12,048 nt of DNA from Chloroflexota bacterium (lineage in GTDB: Bacteria; Chloroflexota; Limnocylindria; Limnocylindrales; CSP1-4). The translations under genes were made by a program, and so were the position numbers. Under the pieces are notes generated by a model. It saw only the letters and a list, made by a program, of their open reading frames with translations. It was not told where the DNA came from and made no database searches. The stretch's first letter is position 1, and every line of letters begins with the position of its first letter. The stretch covers positions 1-12,048 of the forward strand of contig JAKAAV010000024.1 in the NCBI GenBank assembly GCA_021802185.1. Direction: 5' to 3'. Positions 1 through 9,054 of the stretch are shown here, one piece after another.

Positions 1-198
1 CACGTCCGCCGGCAACTCCTCGGCGATGGCGCGCGCGATGACCTCCACTCGCTCGGCCTCGCCGAACAGGGCCGCCTTGCGGGGGTTCTGGAGGACGGCG
101 AGGACCACGCGGTCGAAGACGCGCGCCGCCCGTTCGACGATGTCGAGGTGGCCATAGGTGATCGGATCGAACGAACCCGGGTAGATCGCGACGCTCAT
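1..198 (-). CDS. coaD: Phosphopantetheine adenylyltransferase CoaD (3' part cut by window edge)
   Basis: CoaD transfers AMP from ATP to 4'-phosphopantetheine, the penultimate cytosolic step of coenzyme A synthesis. Only the first 66 codons lie in the window; the usual protein is about 160 residues. Visible is the nucleotidyltransferase start [14 protein letters not shown] (residues 6-19), which contains the T-x-G-H signature (T14, G16, H17). The NPRKAALF stretch (38-45) carries the conserved substrate-binding lysine K41. The ATG at 198 overlaps the rsmD stop as ATGA. It has a strong Shine-Dalgarno GGGGAGG at 209-203, four bases away, so the start is secure. rsmD next to coaD is a very common bacterial pairing. 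The gene looks intact as far as it goes, and its reading frame is open to the edge. Confidence 0.96.
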   Translation of the reverse strand, partial: MSVAIYPGSFDPITYGHLDIVERAARVFDRVVLAVLQNPRKAALFGEAERVEVIARAIAEELPADV

Positions 199-816
199 CC
201 AGCCTCCCCGGCCGACTGGGCCTGCTCCGCCGGCCCGACCGATCCCGGCACCGGCACCGGTCGCGCGGCCCGCACGGGTGCGTAGACGCTCACGACGCCC
301 TCCCCCACGCGTCGTTCCCGGATCCGCTCCAGCCGCCCGGCTCGCTCCGGCAGCGCGTCGCGCCAGAAGTGCCTCGCGATCACGACCGCGCCTTCCGCGA
401 GGAGGGCTCCGCGACCGAGCGCTTCGAGCACGCCGAGCATACCAGCGTCCCCGAACGGCGGATCGACCAGCACGACGTCGTAGGGCCCGGTGGCAGCCGC
501 CAGGAAGGCGCGGACGTCGCGCCTGTGGACGCGCACCGTGCCTCCCGCGAGCCCCGTCCGGCGGAGGTTCTCCTCGATCGATCGAACGGCACCGGGATCC
601 CGCTCGACGAAATCGCAGCTGGCGGCTCCGCGACTGAGCGCCTCGATCCCGCCGGCGCCGCTGCCGGCGAACAGGTCGAGGACGCGCGCACCGGGCAGCA
701 CCGGGTCGAGCGAGCCGAAGATCGCCTCCTTGACGCGGTCTGCGAACGGGCGCGTCCCCGGTCCCGGGTGCACGAGGCGGCGACCTCGTGCAGAGCCGGC
801 GATGACGCGGCCGGCC

Positions 817-824
<8 letters not shown>
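195..824 (-). CDS. rsmD: 16S rRNA (guanine-966-N2)-methyltransferase RsmD
   Basis: This S-adenosylmethionine-dependent enzyme methylates G966 of 16S rRNA during 30S assembly. The 209-residue product has the usual family length. Seen: the early RsmD signature [13 protein letters not shown] (24-36); the SAM-binding loop [16 protein letters not shown] (48-63), followed by the acidic strand end VERD (73-76); and the catalytic DPPF motif (121-124), typical of N2-guanine methyltransferases. The frame is open far upstream into recG, but ATG at 824 is chosen because homology begins just after it and GGAG lies at 834-831, six bases upstream. It overlaps the last 8 bases of recG and its stop overlaps the coaD ATG, so the three are probably co-translated. 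The C-terminal 25 residues are Pro/Val/Ala-rich and look like a flexible tail. Confidence 0.95.
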
Positions 825-3240
<2,416 letters not shown>

Positions 3241-3274
3241 GCCCGATCCGCCCGTCCGGGACCGGCCATGACCC

Positions 3275-5218
3275 TCACTCGGCCGCGAGCAGGTAGCGGT
3301 AGTGCGGCTGCCCGCCGTGCACCAGCTCGACCTCGACCCGCGGCACGGCCGCCCGCAGGGCTGTCGTCAGCTCCTCGGCCTCGGCGAGGTCGGCCCCGCC
3401 ACCGTAGTAGACGGTCAGCAGCTCGAAGCCGGGGCGGAGGCTCGCGACGCCCGCCAGCACGGCATCGCGGCGGTTCGAGTCGGCCGCCACGAGACCATCG
3501 TCCGGGTCGAGCACGATCGCCTGCCCCTTCTTCACCTTCCGGCCGCCGATCTTCGCATCCCGCACGGCGTCGGTGACCTGCAGGGTCTGCACGGACCGCG
3601 CGGCGGCGAGCATCGTCTCGGCGTTCGCCTCGGCCGGCTGGCTGGGATCGTAGGCGAGCAGCGCGGCGAAGCCCTCGGCGGCGTTGCGTGTCGGCACGAC
3701 GACGATCCGTGTCTCGCGAGCGAGCCCGGCGGCCTGCTGGGCCGCAAGTTTGACGTTCGGGTTGTTCGGCAGCACGAGCACCTCGCGCGTTCCGAGTCCC
3801 TGCGCCGCCTGGAGCAGCTCACCGGCGGACGGGTTCGCCGACTGCCCCCCGGTGACGATCTCCGCGACGCCGAAGCTTCGGAGGACGGCGACGATCCCCT
3901 CGCCCGATGCCACCGCGACGATGGGCGGGCCGACGTGCGGCGGACGGGGATGGATGCCCGCCTGCGCGGCGTCCGGCCGGAGGACCTGGCACGGCCCGTC
4001 GGACGGGAGGTCGGGGGACCCGGAAATCGCGCGCCCATCGGCGGGCGGGGCGGCGCGGCCGAGCGCGGCCCCGCGGGAACCGGTGGGGGCGCCGGCCATC
4101 CTCTGCGCCGGGGGGCGTGCCGTCGGGTCCGGCCCGGCGACGTCCCGGGTGATCGTCCGCCCGCGTGCGCCGGCTGCTCCCGATGGGACCGCGCCGACGG
4201 CGGCAGCCTCCCGGACCGGCTCGGCCCGGTCGTGCCCGTTCCCGGACGACGTGGCGGGACCGACGAATGCCTGCGCCCGCGCCTCCCGCGCGTCGCGCGC
4301 CTGCCGGTCGAGGTTCTCCACGGAGATGTGGCTGAGCGATCCGAGGGAGAGCCCGAACGCGAGCGCCTCGTCCGGCCGCTCCCCGTGGACGTGCACCTTC
4401 GCCGCCCGCGCATCTCCCGCCACGAGCACGGACTCCCCGAGCTGTCCGAGGCCGTGGCGGATCGCGTCGAGGTCGAGCGAGCGGCCCGGCGGGGGCGTGA
4501 CGAGGAACACCGTCTCGTAACCGAATCCCTCGTCGCCCTGCGCGATGACGGCGGCGAACGGGACCTCCGGGCGCCCGTGCTCGGCGACGTCGCGCGAGAC
4601 CACGGCGCGGAGGGCTCCCTGGAGGATCCGGTACAGCCCCTCGCCGCCGGCATCCACGACGCCGGCCTCGCGGAGCACCGGCAGCAGTGCTGGCGTCCGC
4701 TCGACCGCCTGCTCGGCAGCCTCCACCGCTGCCGCGAGGACCGCCTCCATGTCGGGGTCGTGCTCGGCTGCCGCGACCGCCGCGGCCGCCGCCTCCCGCA
4801 CGACCGTCAGGATCGTCCCCTCCACCGGTTTCAGCACCGCGCTGTGCGCCTTCTGGCTGCCGGTTGCCAGCGCATGCGCGAGGTCGAGGGGGCCGATGCG
4901 CGCGGTCCTCTGGGCCAGCGCGTCGGCCATGCCGCGCAGGATCTGCGAGAGGATCACCCCGCTGTTCCCGCGCGCACCCATCAGCGCGCCGTGACCGATC
5001 GCGGTCGCCACGGCCCCGACCGTCCGCTCGCTCACGGGCACCGCCTCCGCCTCGGCGACGGCCGCGCGCAGTGTCGCGAGCATGTTCGAGCCCGTGTCCC
5101 CGTCGGGAACCGGGAAGACGTTCAGCGCGTTGATCGCCTCGGCCGACTGCTCGAGCAGCGCCAGCGAGCCGTGAAATGCCTCGAGGAGGCCCGAACCGTC
5201 GGTCCCGTGCCGGCTCAC
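3275..5218 (-). CDS. fakA: FakA/YloV-type fatty-acid kinase (DAK2 + FakA C-terminal domain)
   Basis: The family (B. subtilis YloV, S. aureus FakA) binds ATP and phosphorylates fatty acids presented by FakB/DegV proteins, making acyl-phosphate for phospholipid synthesis. N-terminal DAK2 (DhaL-like) domain: NVFPVPDGDTGSNM (33-46), holding the Mg-ATP aspartates D39 and D41, then GARGNSGVILSQ (81-92) and DAGGEGLYRIL (189-199). Middle domain: GFGYETVFLV (231-240) and AKVHVHGERP (273-282). C-terminal domain: VAVASGEGIVAVL (434-446), GGQSANPSAGELL (457-469) and VLPNNPNVKLAA (482-493). The 647 residues exceed the roughly 550 of characterised members because a Pro/Ala/Gly/Arg-rich linker (about 311-431) separates the domains. 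The GTG start at 5218 overlaps the asp23 stop as GTGA; the frame runs on upstream without homology. No degV/fakB gene is in the window. Confidence 0.93.
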   Translation of the reverse strand: MSRHGTDGSGLLEAFHGSLALLEQSAEAINALNVFPVPDGDTGSNMLATLRAAVAEAEAVPVSERTVGAVATAIGHGALMGARGNSGVILSQILRGMADALAQRTARIGPLDLAHALATGSQKAHSAVLKPVEGTILTVVREAAAAAVAAAEHDPDMEAVLAAAVEAAEQAVERTPALLPVLREAGVVDAGGEGLYRILQGALRAVVSRDVAEHGRPEVPFAAVIAQGDEGFGYETVFLVTPPPGRSLDLDAIRHGLGQLGESVLVAGDARAAKVHVHGERPDEALAFGLSLGSLSHISVENLDRQARDAREARAQAFVGPATSSGNGHDRAEPVREAAAVGAVPSGAAGARGRTITRDVAGPDPTARPPAQRMAGAPTGSRGAALGRAAPPADGRAISGSPDLPSDGPCQVLRPDAAQAGIHPRPPHVGPPIVAVASGEGIVAVLRSFGVAEIVTGGQSANPSAGELLQAAQGLGTREVLVLPNNPNVKLAAQQAAGLARETRIVVVPTRNAAEGFAALLAYDPSQPAEANAETMLAAARSVQTLQVTDAVRDAKIGGRKVKKGQAIVLDPDDGLVAADSNRRDAVLAGVASLRPGFELLTVYYGGGADLAEAEELTTALRAAVPRVEVELVHGGQPHYRYLLAAE

Positions 5219-5601
5219 CCGGCGCTCGCCCCCGGATCGGACCTGCGGGGCCGGCGGACCTGGACGCCCGCCACGTGGATCACGAACGTGTCGACCTCGC
5301 GACCGACGGCGTGACGCACCGCGTATCGCACCGCGGACTCGACGTTGCTCGCGACCTCCGCCACGGGGACGCCGAACGCGACCCGGAGCGAAAGCCGCAC
5401 GTCGATCGTGGGCGCGATCCGGACGGTCACGCCCGGCGCGGAGTAGCGCACGAGCGACTGGAGCCAGGTGCGGATGTTCGGGTTCGTGAAGCCCACGACG
5501 CCGTAGGAACCGGCTGCGGCGTCGCGCACGACGTCGGCGACGGCCCGGCGGGTCACGAGGGCGTGCCCGGGCACGGGGTTCACTGCAACTGCGTTCCTCA
5601 C
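5215..5601 (-). CDS. Asp23/Gls24-family envelope protein (YloU-like)
   Basis: This is a small Asp23/Gls24 (DUF322) protein. Family members associate with the membrane or cell envelope and are commonly encoded directly before the fatty-acid kinase, as here. The 128-residue product shows the usual pattern: a predicted helix (VTRRAVADVVRDAAA, 16-30), a glycine-rich strand YGVVGF, then APGVTVRIAPTIDVRLSLRV (about 55-74), a second helix FGVPVAEVASNVESAVRYAV (76-95), and the closing strand VDTFVIHVAGV. There is no signal peptide or membrane span. The longest frame opens with GTG at 5601, which has no Shine-Dalgarno. GTG at 5583, preceded by GAGGA at 5599-5595, is at least as likely and would remove six residues. 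Its stop overlaps the fakA GTG, implying coupled translation. Exact biochemical role is not known. Confidence 0.88.
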   Translation of the reverse strand: MRNAVAVNPVPGHALVTRRAVADVVRDAAAGSYGVVGFTNPNIRTWLQSLVRYSAPGVTVRIAPTIDVRLSLRVAFGVPVAEVASNVESAVRYAVRHAVGREVDTFVIHVAGVQVRRPRRSDPGASAG

Positions 5602-5626
5602 ACGGCGGGGCGGTCGATCGAGATGC

Positions 5627-5634
5627 TATAGTAG
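5627..5634. promoter_or_regulatory. Putative overlapping divergent -10 elements for rpmB (+) and asp23-fakA-recG (-)
   Basis: In an otherwise GC-saturated spacer, the only AT-rich patch gives TATAGT on the plus strand (5627-5632) and TACTAT on the minus strand (5634-5629). Both fit the bacterial -10 TAnnnT pattern and face the genes on either side. Predicted starts would lie near 5639 (rpmB leader of about 55 bases) and near 5622 (asp23 leader of 20-40 bases). No recognisable -35 hexamer lies 16-18 bases upstream on either strand. The assignment is inference from composition and position. Confidence 0.4.
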
Positions 5635-5637
5635 CCA

Positions 5638-5653
5638 ACCGCGGCGCCGCGGT
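5638..5653. repeat. 16-bp perfect palindrome between rpmB and asp23
   Basis: ACCGCGGCGCCGCGGT is its own reverse complement over all 16 bases. It would sit at the 5' end of the rpmB transcript and between the -10 and -35 positions of the minus-strand promoter. It could be an operator or an RNA hairpin. A chance palindrome is also possible in sequence this rich in CG. Function is not shown. Confidence 0.45.
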
Positions 5654-5694
5654 CGCGTGCGCCATCTGCATCTGCATCACATCCTGAGGAACCC

Positions 5695-5889
5695 ATGGCC
5701 CGCTCCTGCGCGATCTGCGGCAAGACCTCGATGGGCGGCTTCAACCCCCAGTCGAGCGGCATGAACCGAGTTCGCACCCACCGGCGCTGCGAGCCCAACC
5801 TGCACCGGCTCCCGATCGAGCGCAACGGCAGGCTCGTCAACGCGCTCATCTGCAACCGCTGCCGGCGCACGCTCGCGAAGGCCTCCTAG
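5695..5889 (+). CDS. rpmB: Large ribosomal subunit protein bL28
   Basis: bL28 is a structural protein of the 50S subunit. The 64-residue product has the usual length and opens MARSCAICGK, followed by the RRCEPNLHRLP core (31-40 region). It carries two cysteine pairs, C5/C8 and C53/C56, the zinc-binding (C+) form of L28; an extra cysteine is at C32. The ATG at 5695 has Shine-Dalgarno GAGGA at 5686-5690, four bases upstream, so the start is firm. It is the only confidently called plus-strand gene. It diverges from asp23-fakA, the same unusual orientation as in Bacillus, and converges on dtd. Its last six codons and stop lie in the first copy of a 23-base tandem repeat. A leader of about 55 bases is likely, beginning at or near the palindrome at 5638-5653. 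Confidence 0.96.
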   Translation: MARSCAICGKTSMGGFNPQSSGMNRVRTHRRCEPNLHRLPIERNGRLVNALICNRCRRTLAKAS

Positions 5890-5917
5890 CCTCTCTCGCG
5901 AAGGCATCCTGGCCTCT
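5872..5917 (+). repeat. Tandem direct repeat, 2 x 23 bp, duplicating the 3' end of rpmB
   Basis: Copy 1 (5872-5894) and copy 2 (5895-5917) abut exactly and match at 21 of 23 positions. Both start CTCGCGAAGGC and end GCCTCT. Copy 1 contains the end of rpmB and its TAG stop (5887-5889). In copy 2 the TAG position reads TGG, and one further base differs. Each copy also holds a small AGGC...GCCT inverted repeat. A local slippage duplication is the simplest explanation. Confidence 0.75.
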
Positions 5918-6296
5918 TCCGCTCGCGCGTCACGCGCGCTCCCGGACCGCCCGCTTGCCGGCCGGCCCCGTGACGGATGGCACTGACTCCCGGCGCGGCC
6001 GCGACGCATGCTCCACGTGCCGGCGCCCGGCCTGCGCGCGCGTGCGGCGCCGTCGGGGCGGGACCGGTGTGACGGAGTGCCAGGAGTGGGCGCATCGCTG
6101 AGAGGAACCGCGACCAAGAAGCGCCACGGACGCGGCTGGCGCAAGCGCCGCGATCGCGCGACGACCACCTGGGAGCGCCGGAAGGCCACGTCGTCGACGT
6201 ACTGCCGCCAGGGATCCGGCGGCCAGGAGCCGGTCCAGCCGCCCCGGCCAGCCCCCGGCTGACGCTCGGAGAGCAGCGCTAGCGGCAACGACGTGA
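5890..6296. other. 407-base region without a convincing gene, between convergent rpmB and dtd
   Basis: Both flanking genes point into this stretch, so a terminator for each would be expected. I see short GC hairpins but no T-tract: CGCGCG-TCA-CGCGCG at 5924-5938, a GCCGGCCGGC palindrome at 5957-5966, GGCGC-AA-GCGCC at about 6139-6150, and GCCGCC/GGCGGC arms at 6204-6209 and 6218-6223. The best coding candidate is a plus-strand frame ending TGA at 6262. From GTG at 6086 it would give 58 residues with a basic core (TKKRHGRGWRKRR), and its third codon positions are mostly G or C. It has no well-spaced Shine-Dalgarno and no family I recognise. A minus-strand frame is also open here, so G/C-ending codons are weak evidence. 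I see no tRNA, tmRNA, SRP or RNase P RNA signature. Confidence 0.5.
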
Positions 6297-6752
6297 TCAG
6301 GGCCGGCCGCTCTCCGCGCTGTCGAGCCAGATCGTGAACGGTCCCTCGTTCGTCAGCTCGACCTGCATGAACGCCCCGAACACCCCCCGGCCGACCGGCA
6401 CGCCCATCTCCTCGAGCGCGGACGCGTACTCCTCGTACAGCCGCTGGCCGGTCCCGGGATCGGCGGCCCGGAGGAACGACGGGCGCCGCCCGCGGCTCGT
6501 GTCCGCGTACAGCGTGAACTGGCTGACCGCGAGCACCGCGCCTCCAACGTCGAGCAGCGAGCGGTTCGTTCGGCCTTCGTCGTCCGCGAAGATCCGGAGC
6601 TCCGCCGTTCTGCGCGCCATCGCGCGCGCAACGTCGACCGTGTCGCCATGCCCGACACCGACCAGCGCGACGAGCCCGGTCTCGATCCGGCCGGTCACGC
6701 CCCCGCCGACCCGGACTTCTGCGCGGCTCACGCGCTGCAGGAGCAGGCGCAT
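6297..6752 (-). CDS. dtd: D-aminoacyl-tRNA deacylase
   Basis: Dtd hydrolyses D-aminoacyl-tRNAs (and mischarged Gly-tRNA(Ala)), freeing the tRNA for reuse and keeping D-residues out of proteins; it acts as a cytosolic dimer. The 151-residue product is of normal family length. It begins MRLLLQRVSRAEVRV and carries both active-site motifs: SQFTLYAD (77-84, the SQxT motif) and NEGPFT (135-140, the GP motif that sets chirality). RGRRPSF (87-93) is also typical. The frame is open further upstream, but ATG at 6752 is chosen because homology starts there. This ATG shares one base with the pap2 stop (TGATG), and no Shine-Dalgarno is visible, so translation probably depends on re-initiation after pap2. 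It is the last gene of the def-to-dtd block. Confidence 0.96.
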   Translation of the reverse strand: MRLLLQRVSRAEVRVGGGVTGRIETGLVALVGVGHGDTVDVARAMARRTAELRIFADDEGRTNRSLLDVGGAVLAVSQFTLYADTSRGRRPSFLRAADPGTGQRLYEEYASALEEMGVPVGRGVFGAFMQVELTNEGPFTIWLDSAESGRP

Positions 6753-8119
6753 CAGCGGCGCACCAGGCCGGTCGCGGCCGCGGAGAGGCCGACGAGCACC
6801 ATCGCGGCAGGGATCGCGTACTCGAGCGAGCCGGGCGCGGTCCCCCGGGACGCGAGACCGCCGACAAGCACGGCGCCGACGACGGCGAGGGCCGCGCCGA
6901 ATGCCACCCGTCGCCACCCGACCTCGGACCGCCAGGCGAGCGTCATGCCTCCAAGCCGGACGCCGGGCCGACCCGCTGCCGCCTCGCCGAGCGAGTCGTC
7001 GCGCGCGCGGTCGAGCACCGAGCGCAGCCGTCCCGGGCCGTGCGTCACGAGCGCGTACGAGGCGACCGCGTACCCGACGCCTGCGATCGCGTCGGTCACG
7101 TAGTGGTCGCCGAGATACACGATCGAGAACACGACCAGCAGGAAGTACGCGAAGACGGCCCAGCCGATCCGGCCGAACCCGCGTCGGGCGAACAGGAACG
7201 CCAGGAACGGAAACGCCGCGTGGAGCGACGGGAACGCGGCCACCGGATCCGGGCCGATGTCATAGAACGTGTACGTGTAGATGTAGTGCCCGTTGAATCC
7301 CATCCAGGACGCCAGCTCGTCGAACCCGACCGGCTTGAGGTACTGGATCAGCGGCCGCCCGTCCGGGCCGTTCAGGAAGCCGTGCTCGGCGGCCCACCAC
7401 GGGGGCGCCGTCGGCACGAACAGGAACGTCACGAACCCGGCGACGCAGAGCACGATCAGCGCCGCCACGAAATCGTAGAACAGCGCCCGCCGCTTGATCC
7501 ACAGCAGGAACCCCACGCCGAGCGGCAGTGGGAAGTGCAGGAAGTACACGATCGTCGCGCCCATCGCGACGAGGTCGGTCCCGGCCGCTGGATGGAGCCA
7601 GCCCTGGAGCCACTCCGTGGGCAGCCGGCCGAGCCCGATCAGCCGGTCCAGCGTGATGACGTACGTCACCTGGACCGGCATCCCGAAGTTGTCGGCGAAC
7701 CCTCGGAGCAGCTCGTACGCGAAGAACAGCGCGATGAACGGCACCCAGTCGCGGAAGAACAGGCGGCCGCGACCGAGCACCACCGCCGCGAGCCCGAAGC
7801 CGATCAGCAGCAGGTCGGGCGTCACGCCGATGCCCTTCGCGATCATGAGCCCGCTGATGACCGCGACGTACGCGAGGACGGCGACGAGCAGGAGCCGCTG
7901 ATTGCGCGCACCGAGCGCCTCCGACTGGACCGTCTCCAAACGACCGGTCGTGGGAGTCGCCCCGTCGGCCGCGCCATCGACGTGGACCGGGCGGGCGGCG
8001 GCGCCGGCTGGCTGCGGGGTGATCCCCGATGCGGCGTCGGCGGCCGGTCCCGCGGCCGCCGACCCGGCGGCGCCCGTCGCGCCGGGCGCCGCCGCGGGAC
8101 GTTCCCTCGGGGCCGTCAC
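6752..8119 (-). CDS. PAP2-family membrane protein, Aur1/Ipt1 (inositol-phosphotransferase-like) type
   Basis: A multispanning membrane enzyme of the PAP2 superfamily. The 455 residues open with about 70 Ala/Pro/Gly-rich residues, then hydrophobic stretches near 76-97, 102-116, 125-140, 183-207, 213-234, 318-336 and 343-359, and two more in a C-terminal extension (405-423, 433-452). Active-site motifs are FPSLHAAFP (296-304) and YLGDHYVTDAIAG (335-347), giving H300, H339 and D343. PSLH with HYxxD, and no K-x6-RP motif, resembles the Aur1/inositol-phosphorylceramide-synthase branch (Pfam PAP2_3) more than ordinary lipid phosphatases. The substrate cannot be told from sequence: phosphatidylinositol-type head-group transfer or lipid-phosphate hydrolysis are both possible. 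The GTG at 8119 overlaps the rpe stop as GTGA, with GAGGA about 13 bases upstream; homology begins well after it, so a later start is possible. Its stop overlaps dtd. Confidence 0.85.
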   Translation of the reverse strand: MTAPRERPAAAPGATGAAGSAAAGPAADAASGITPQPAGAAARPVHVDGAADGATPTTGRLETVQSEALGARNQRLLLVAVLAYVAVISGLMIAKGIGVTPDLLLIGFGLAAVVLGRGRLFFRDWVPFIALFFAYELLRGFADNFGMPVQVTYVITLDRLIGLGRLPTEWLQGWLHPAAGTDLVAMGATIVYFLHFPLPLGVGFLLWIKRRALFYDFVAALIVLCVAGFVTFLFVPTAPPWWAAEHGFLNGPDGRPLIQYLKPVGFDELASWMGFNGHYIYTYTFYDIGPDPVAAFPSLHAAFPFLAFLFARRGFGRIGWAVFAYFLLVVFSIVYLGDHYVTDAIAGVGYAVASYALVTHGPGRLRSVLDRARDDSLGEAAAGRPGVRLGGMTLAWRSEVGWRRVAFGAALAVVGAVLVGGLASRGTAPGSLEYAIPAAMVLVGLSAAATGLVRR

Positions 8120-9054
8120 AGGGTCTCGTCTTCCTCGGCGAAGCCGAGTCCGAACCGCTTCCTCGCGAACACCTCGGCCGAGGCAGGCACCATCACCACC
8201 CGCTCGGCGTCCACGCCCGGCACGTACGGTCCGGTGCGCAGCACCAGCGTCGGGATTCCCGCGCGCTCGATCGTCCGGCTCAGCGCGTCCGCGTCGGCGT
8301 GCGTCAGCGTCGCCACGATCGACCACGCCTCACGGGGGATGGGCGGCTCGCCCCGCCCGATCTCCCGGGTCCAGCCCTCGTCGGCGAGTGCCTTGACGAG
8401 CCGGATCTCGCGGGCGATGTCGTGGCCGCGCTCGAAGAGCGCCGACCCGACGATGAGGATGTCGGCACCGAATCCCCCCACGAGCTCCGCCGTCTCGCGC
8501 CCGACCCCGCCCTCGACGTGGATCTCCCAGCCGTGGGGCCGGCCCGCGAACACCTTGCGGGCATCCGCGATCTTGCCTGCCAACTCGCGCCGCAGCCGCT
8601 GACCCGGCGCGGCAGGGTCCACGAGCAGGACCAGGGCGATGTCGACGACGTCCGCGTACGGAGACAGGGCCGTGAACGGCGTCCCGGGGTTCGCGGCGAG
8701 CCCGGGCGCCAGCCCGGCGTGCCGCACGCGCAACAGCGCCTCGCGCAGACCGTCGTCCGGCTCGGCGGCCTCGACGTGGAGCGTGATCGAGTCGGCTCCG
8801 GCCGCGATGAGCGGCTCGACGAGCGTCGATGGCCGGTCGCACAGCAGGTGGACGTCGAGCGGCAGGCGCGTCAGGCGGCGAAGGGCCCTCACCACGTCTG
8901 GCCCGAACGTCAGGTGCGGCACGAAGTGCCCATCCATGATGTCGAGGTGGAGCCGGTCGGCTCCAGCACGCTCGAGCTTCCGGACGACTCGGTACAGGTT
9001 GCCGAAGTCCGCCTCGACGAGGCCCGCGGCCAGCCGGGCGCGACCGCTGCTCAT
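8116..9054 (-). CDS. rpe: Ribulose-phosphate 3-epimerase homologue with altered active site and C-terminal extension
   Basis: Rpe interconverts ribulose-5-phosphate and xylulose-5-phosphate in the pentose phosphate pathway. Residues 1-235 form the TIM barrel. The motif HLDIMDGHFVPH (36-47) keeps metal ligands H36 and D38, DVHLL (67-71) keeps H69, and the phosphate-site GS (203-204) is present. Three usual motifs are changed. The N-terminal APSxLSAD is AAGLVEAD, losing the conserved serine. NPGFGGQ is DPAAPGQ (146-152). The catalytic aspartate of the VDGGV strand is glutamate (E181). Residues 241-312 are an extension absent from the usual 220-residue enzyme. The ATG at 9054 overlaps the rlmN stop as ATGA. 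Membership in the family is clear and its position after rlmN matches rpe in other genomes. Whether it is an active epimerase is open. Confidence 0.88.
   Translation of the reverse strand: MSSGRARLAAGLVEADFGNLYRVVRKLERAGADRLHLDIMDGHFVPHLTFGPDVVRALRRLTRLPLDVHLLCDRPSTLVEPLIAAGADSITLHVEAAEPDDGLREALLRVRHAGLAPGLAANPGTPFTALSPYADVVDIALVLLVDPAAPGQRLRRELAGKIADARKVFAGRPHGWEIHVEGGVGRETAELVGGFGADILIVGSALFERGHDIAREIRLVKALADEGWTREIGRGEPPIPREAWSIVATLTHADADALSRTIERAGIPTLVLRTGPYVPGVDAERVVMVPASAEVFARKRFGLGFAEEDETL

Noticed and set aside
3302..5314. 670-residue plus-strand open frame
   Set aside because: Antisense to fakA, which has clear family motifs; the plus-strand product is compositionally shadow-like.
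5219..5680. N-terminal extension of the fakA frame through asp23
   Set aside because: The extension is asp23 in another frame; the GTG at 5218 overlapping the asp23 stop is the natural start.
5661..5682. CATCTGCATCTGCATCAC short repeats in the rpmB leader as a regulatory array
   Set aside because: Only two imperfect hexamer repeats; too short to support a function.
5924..5938. Rho-independent terminator for rpmB
   Set aside because: The CGCGCG-TCA-CGCGCG stem is real but no T-tract follows, and such stems are common by chance in this composition.
5677..6867. 396-residue minus-strand frame running through dtd, the gap and the antisense of rpmB
   Set aside because: It overlaps dtd in another frame and runs antisense to the whole of rpmB; its gap portion has no recognised domain. 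A short real gene inside the gap cannot be fully excluded.
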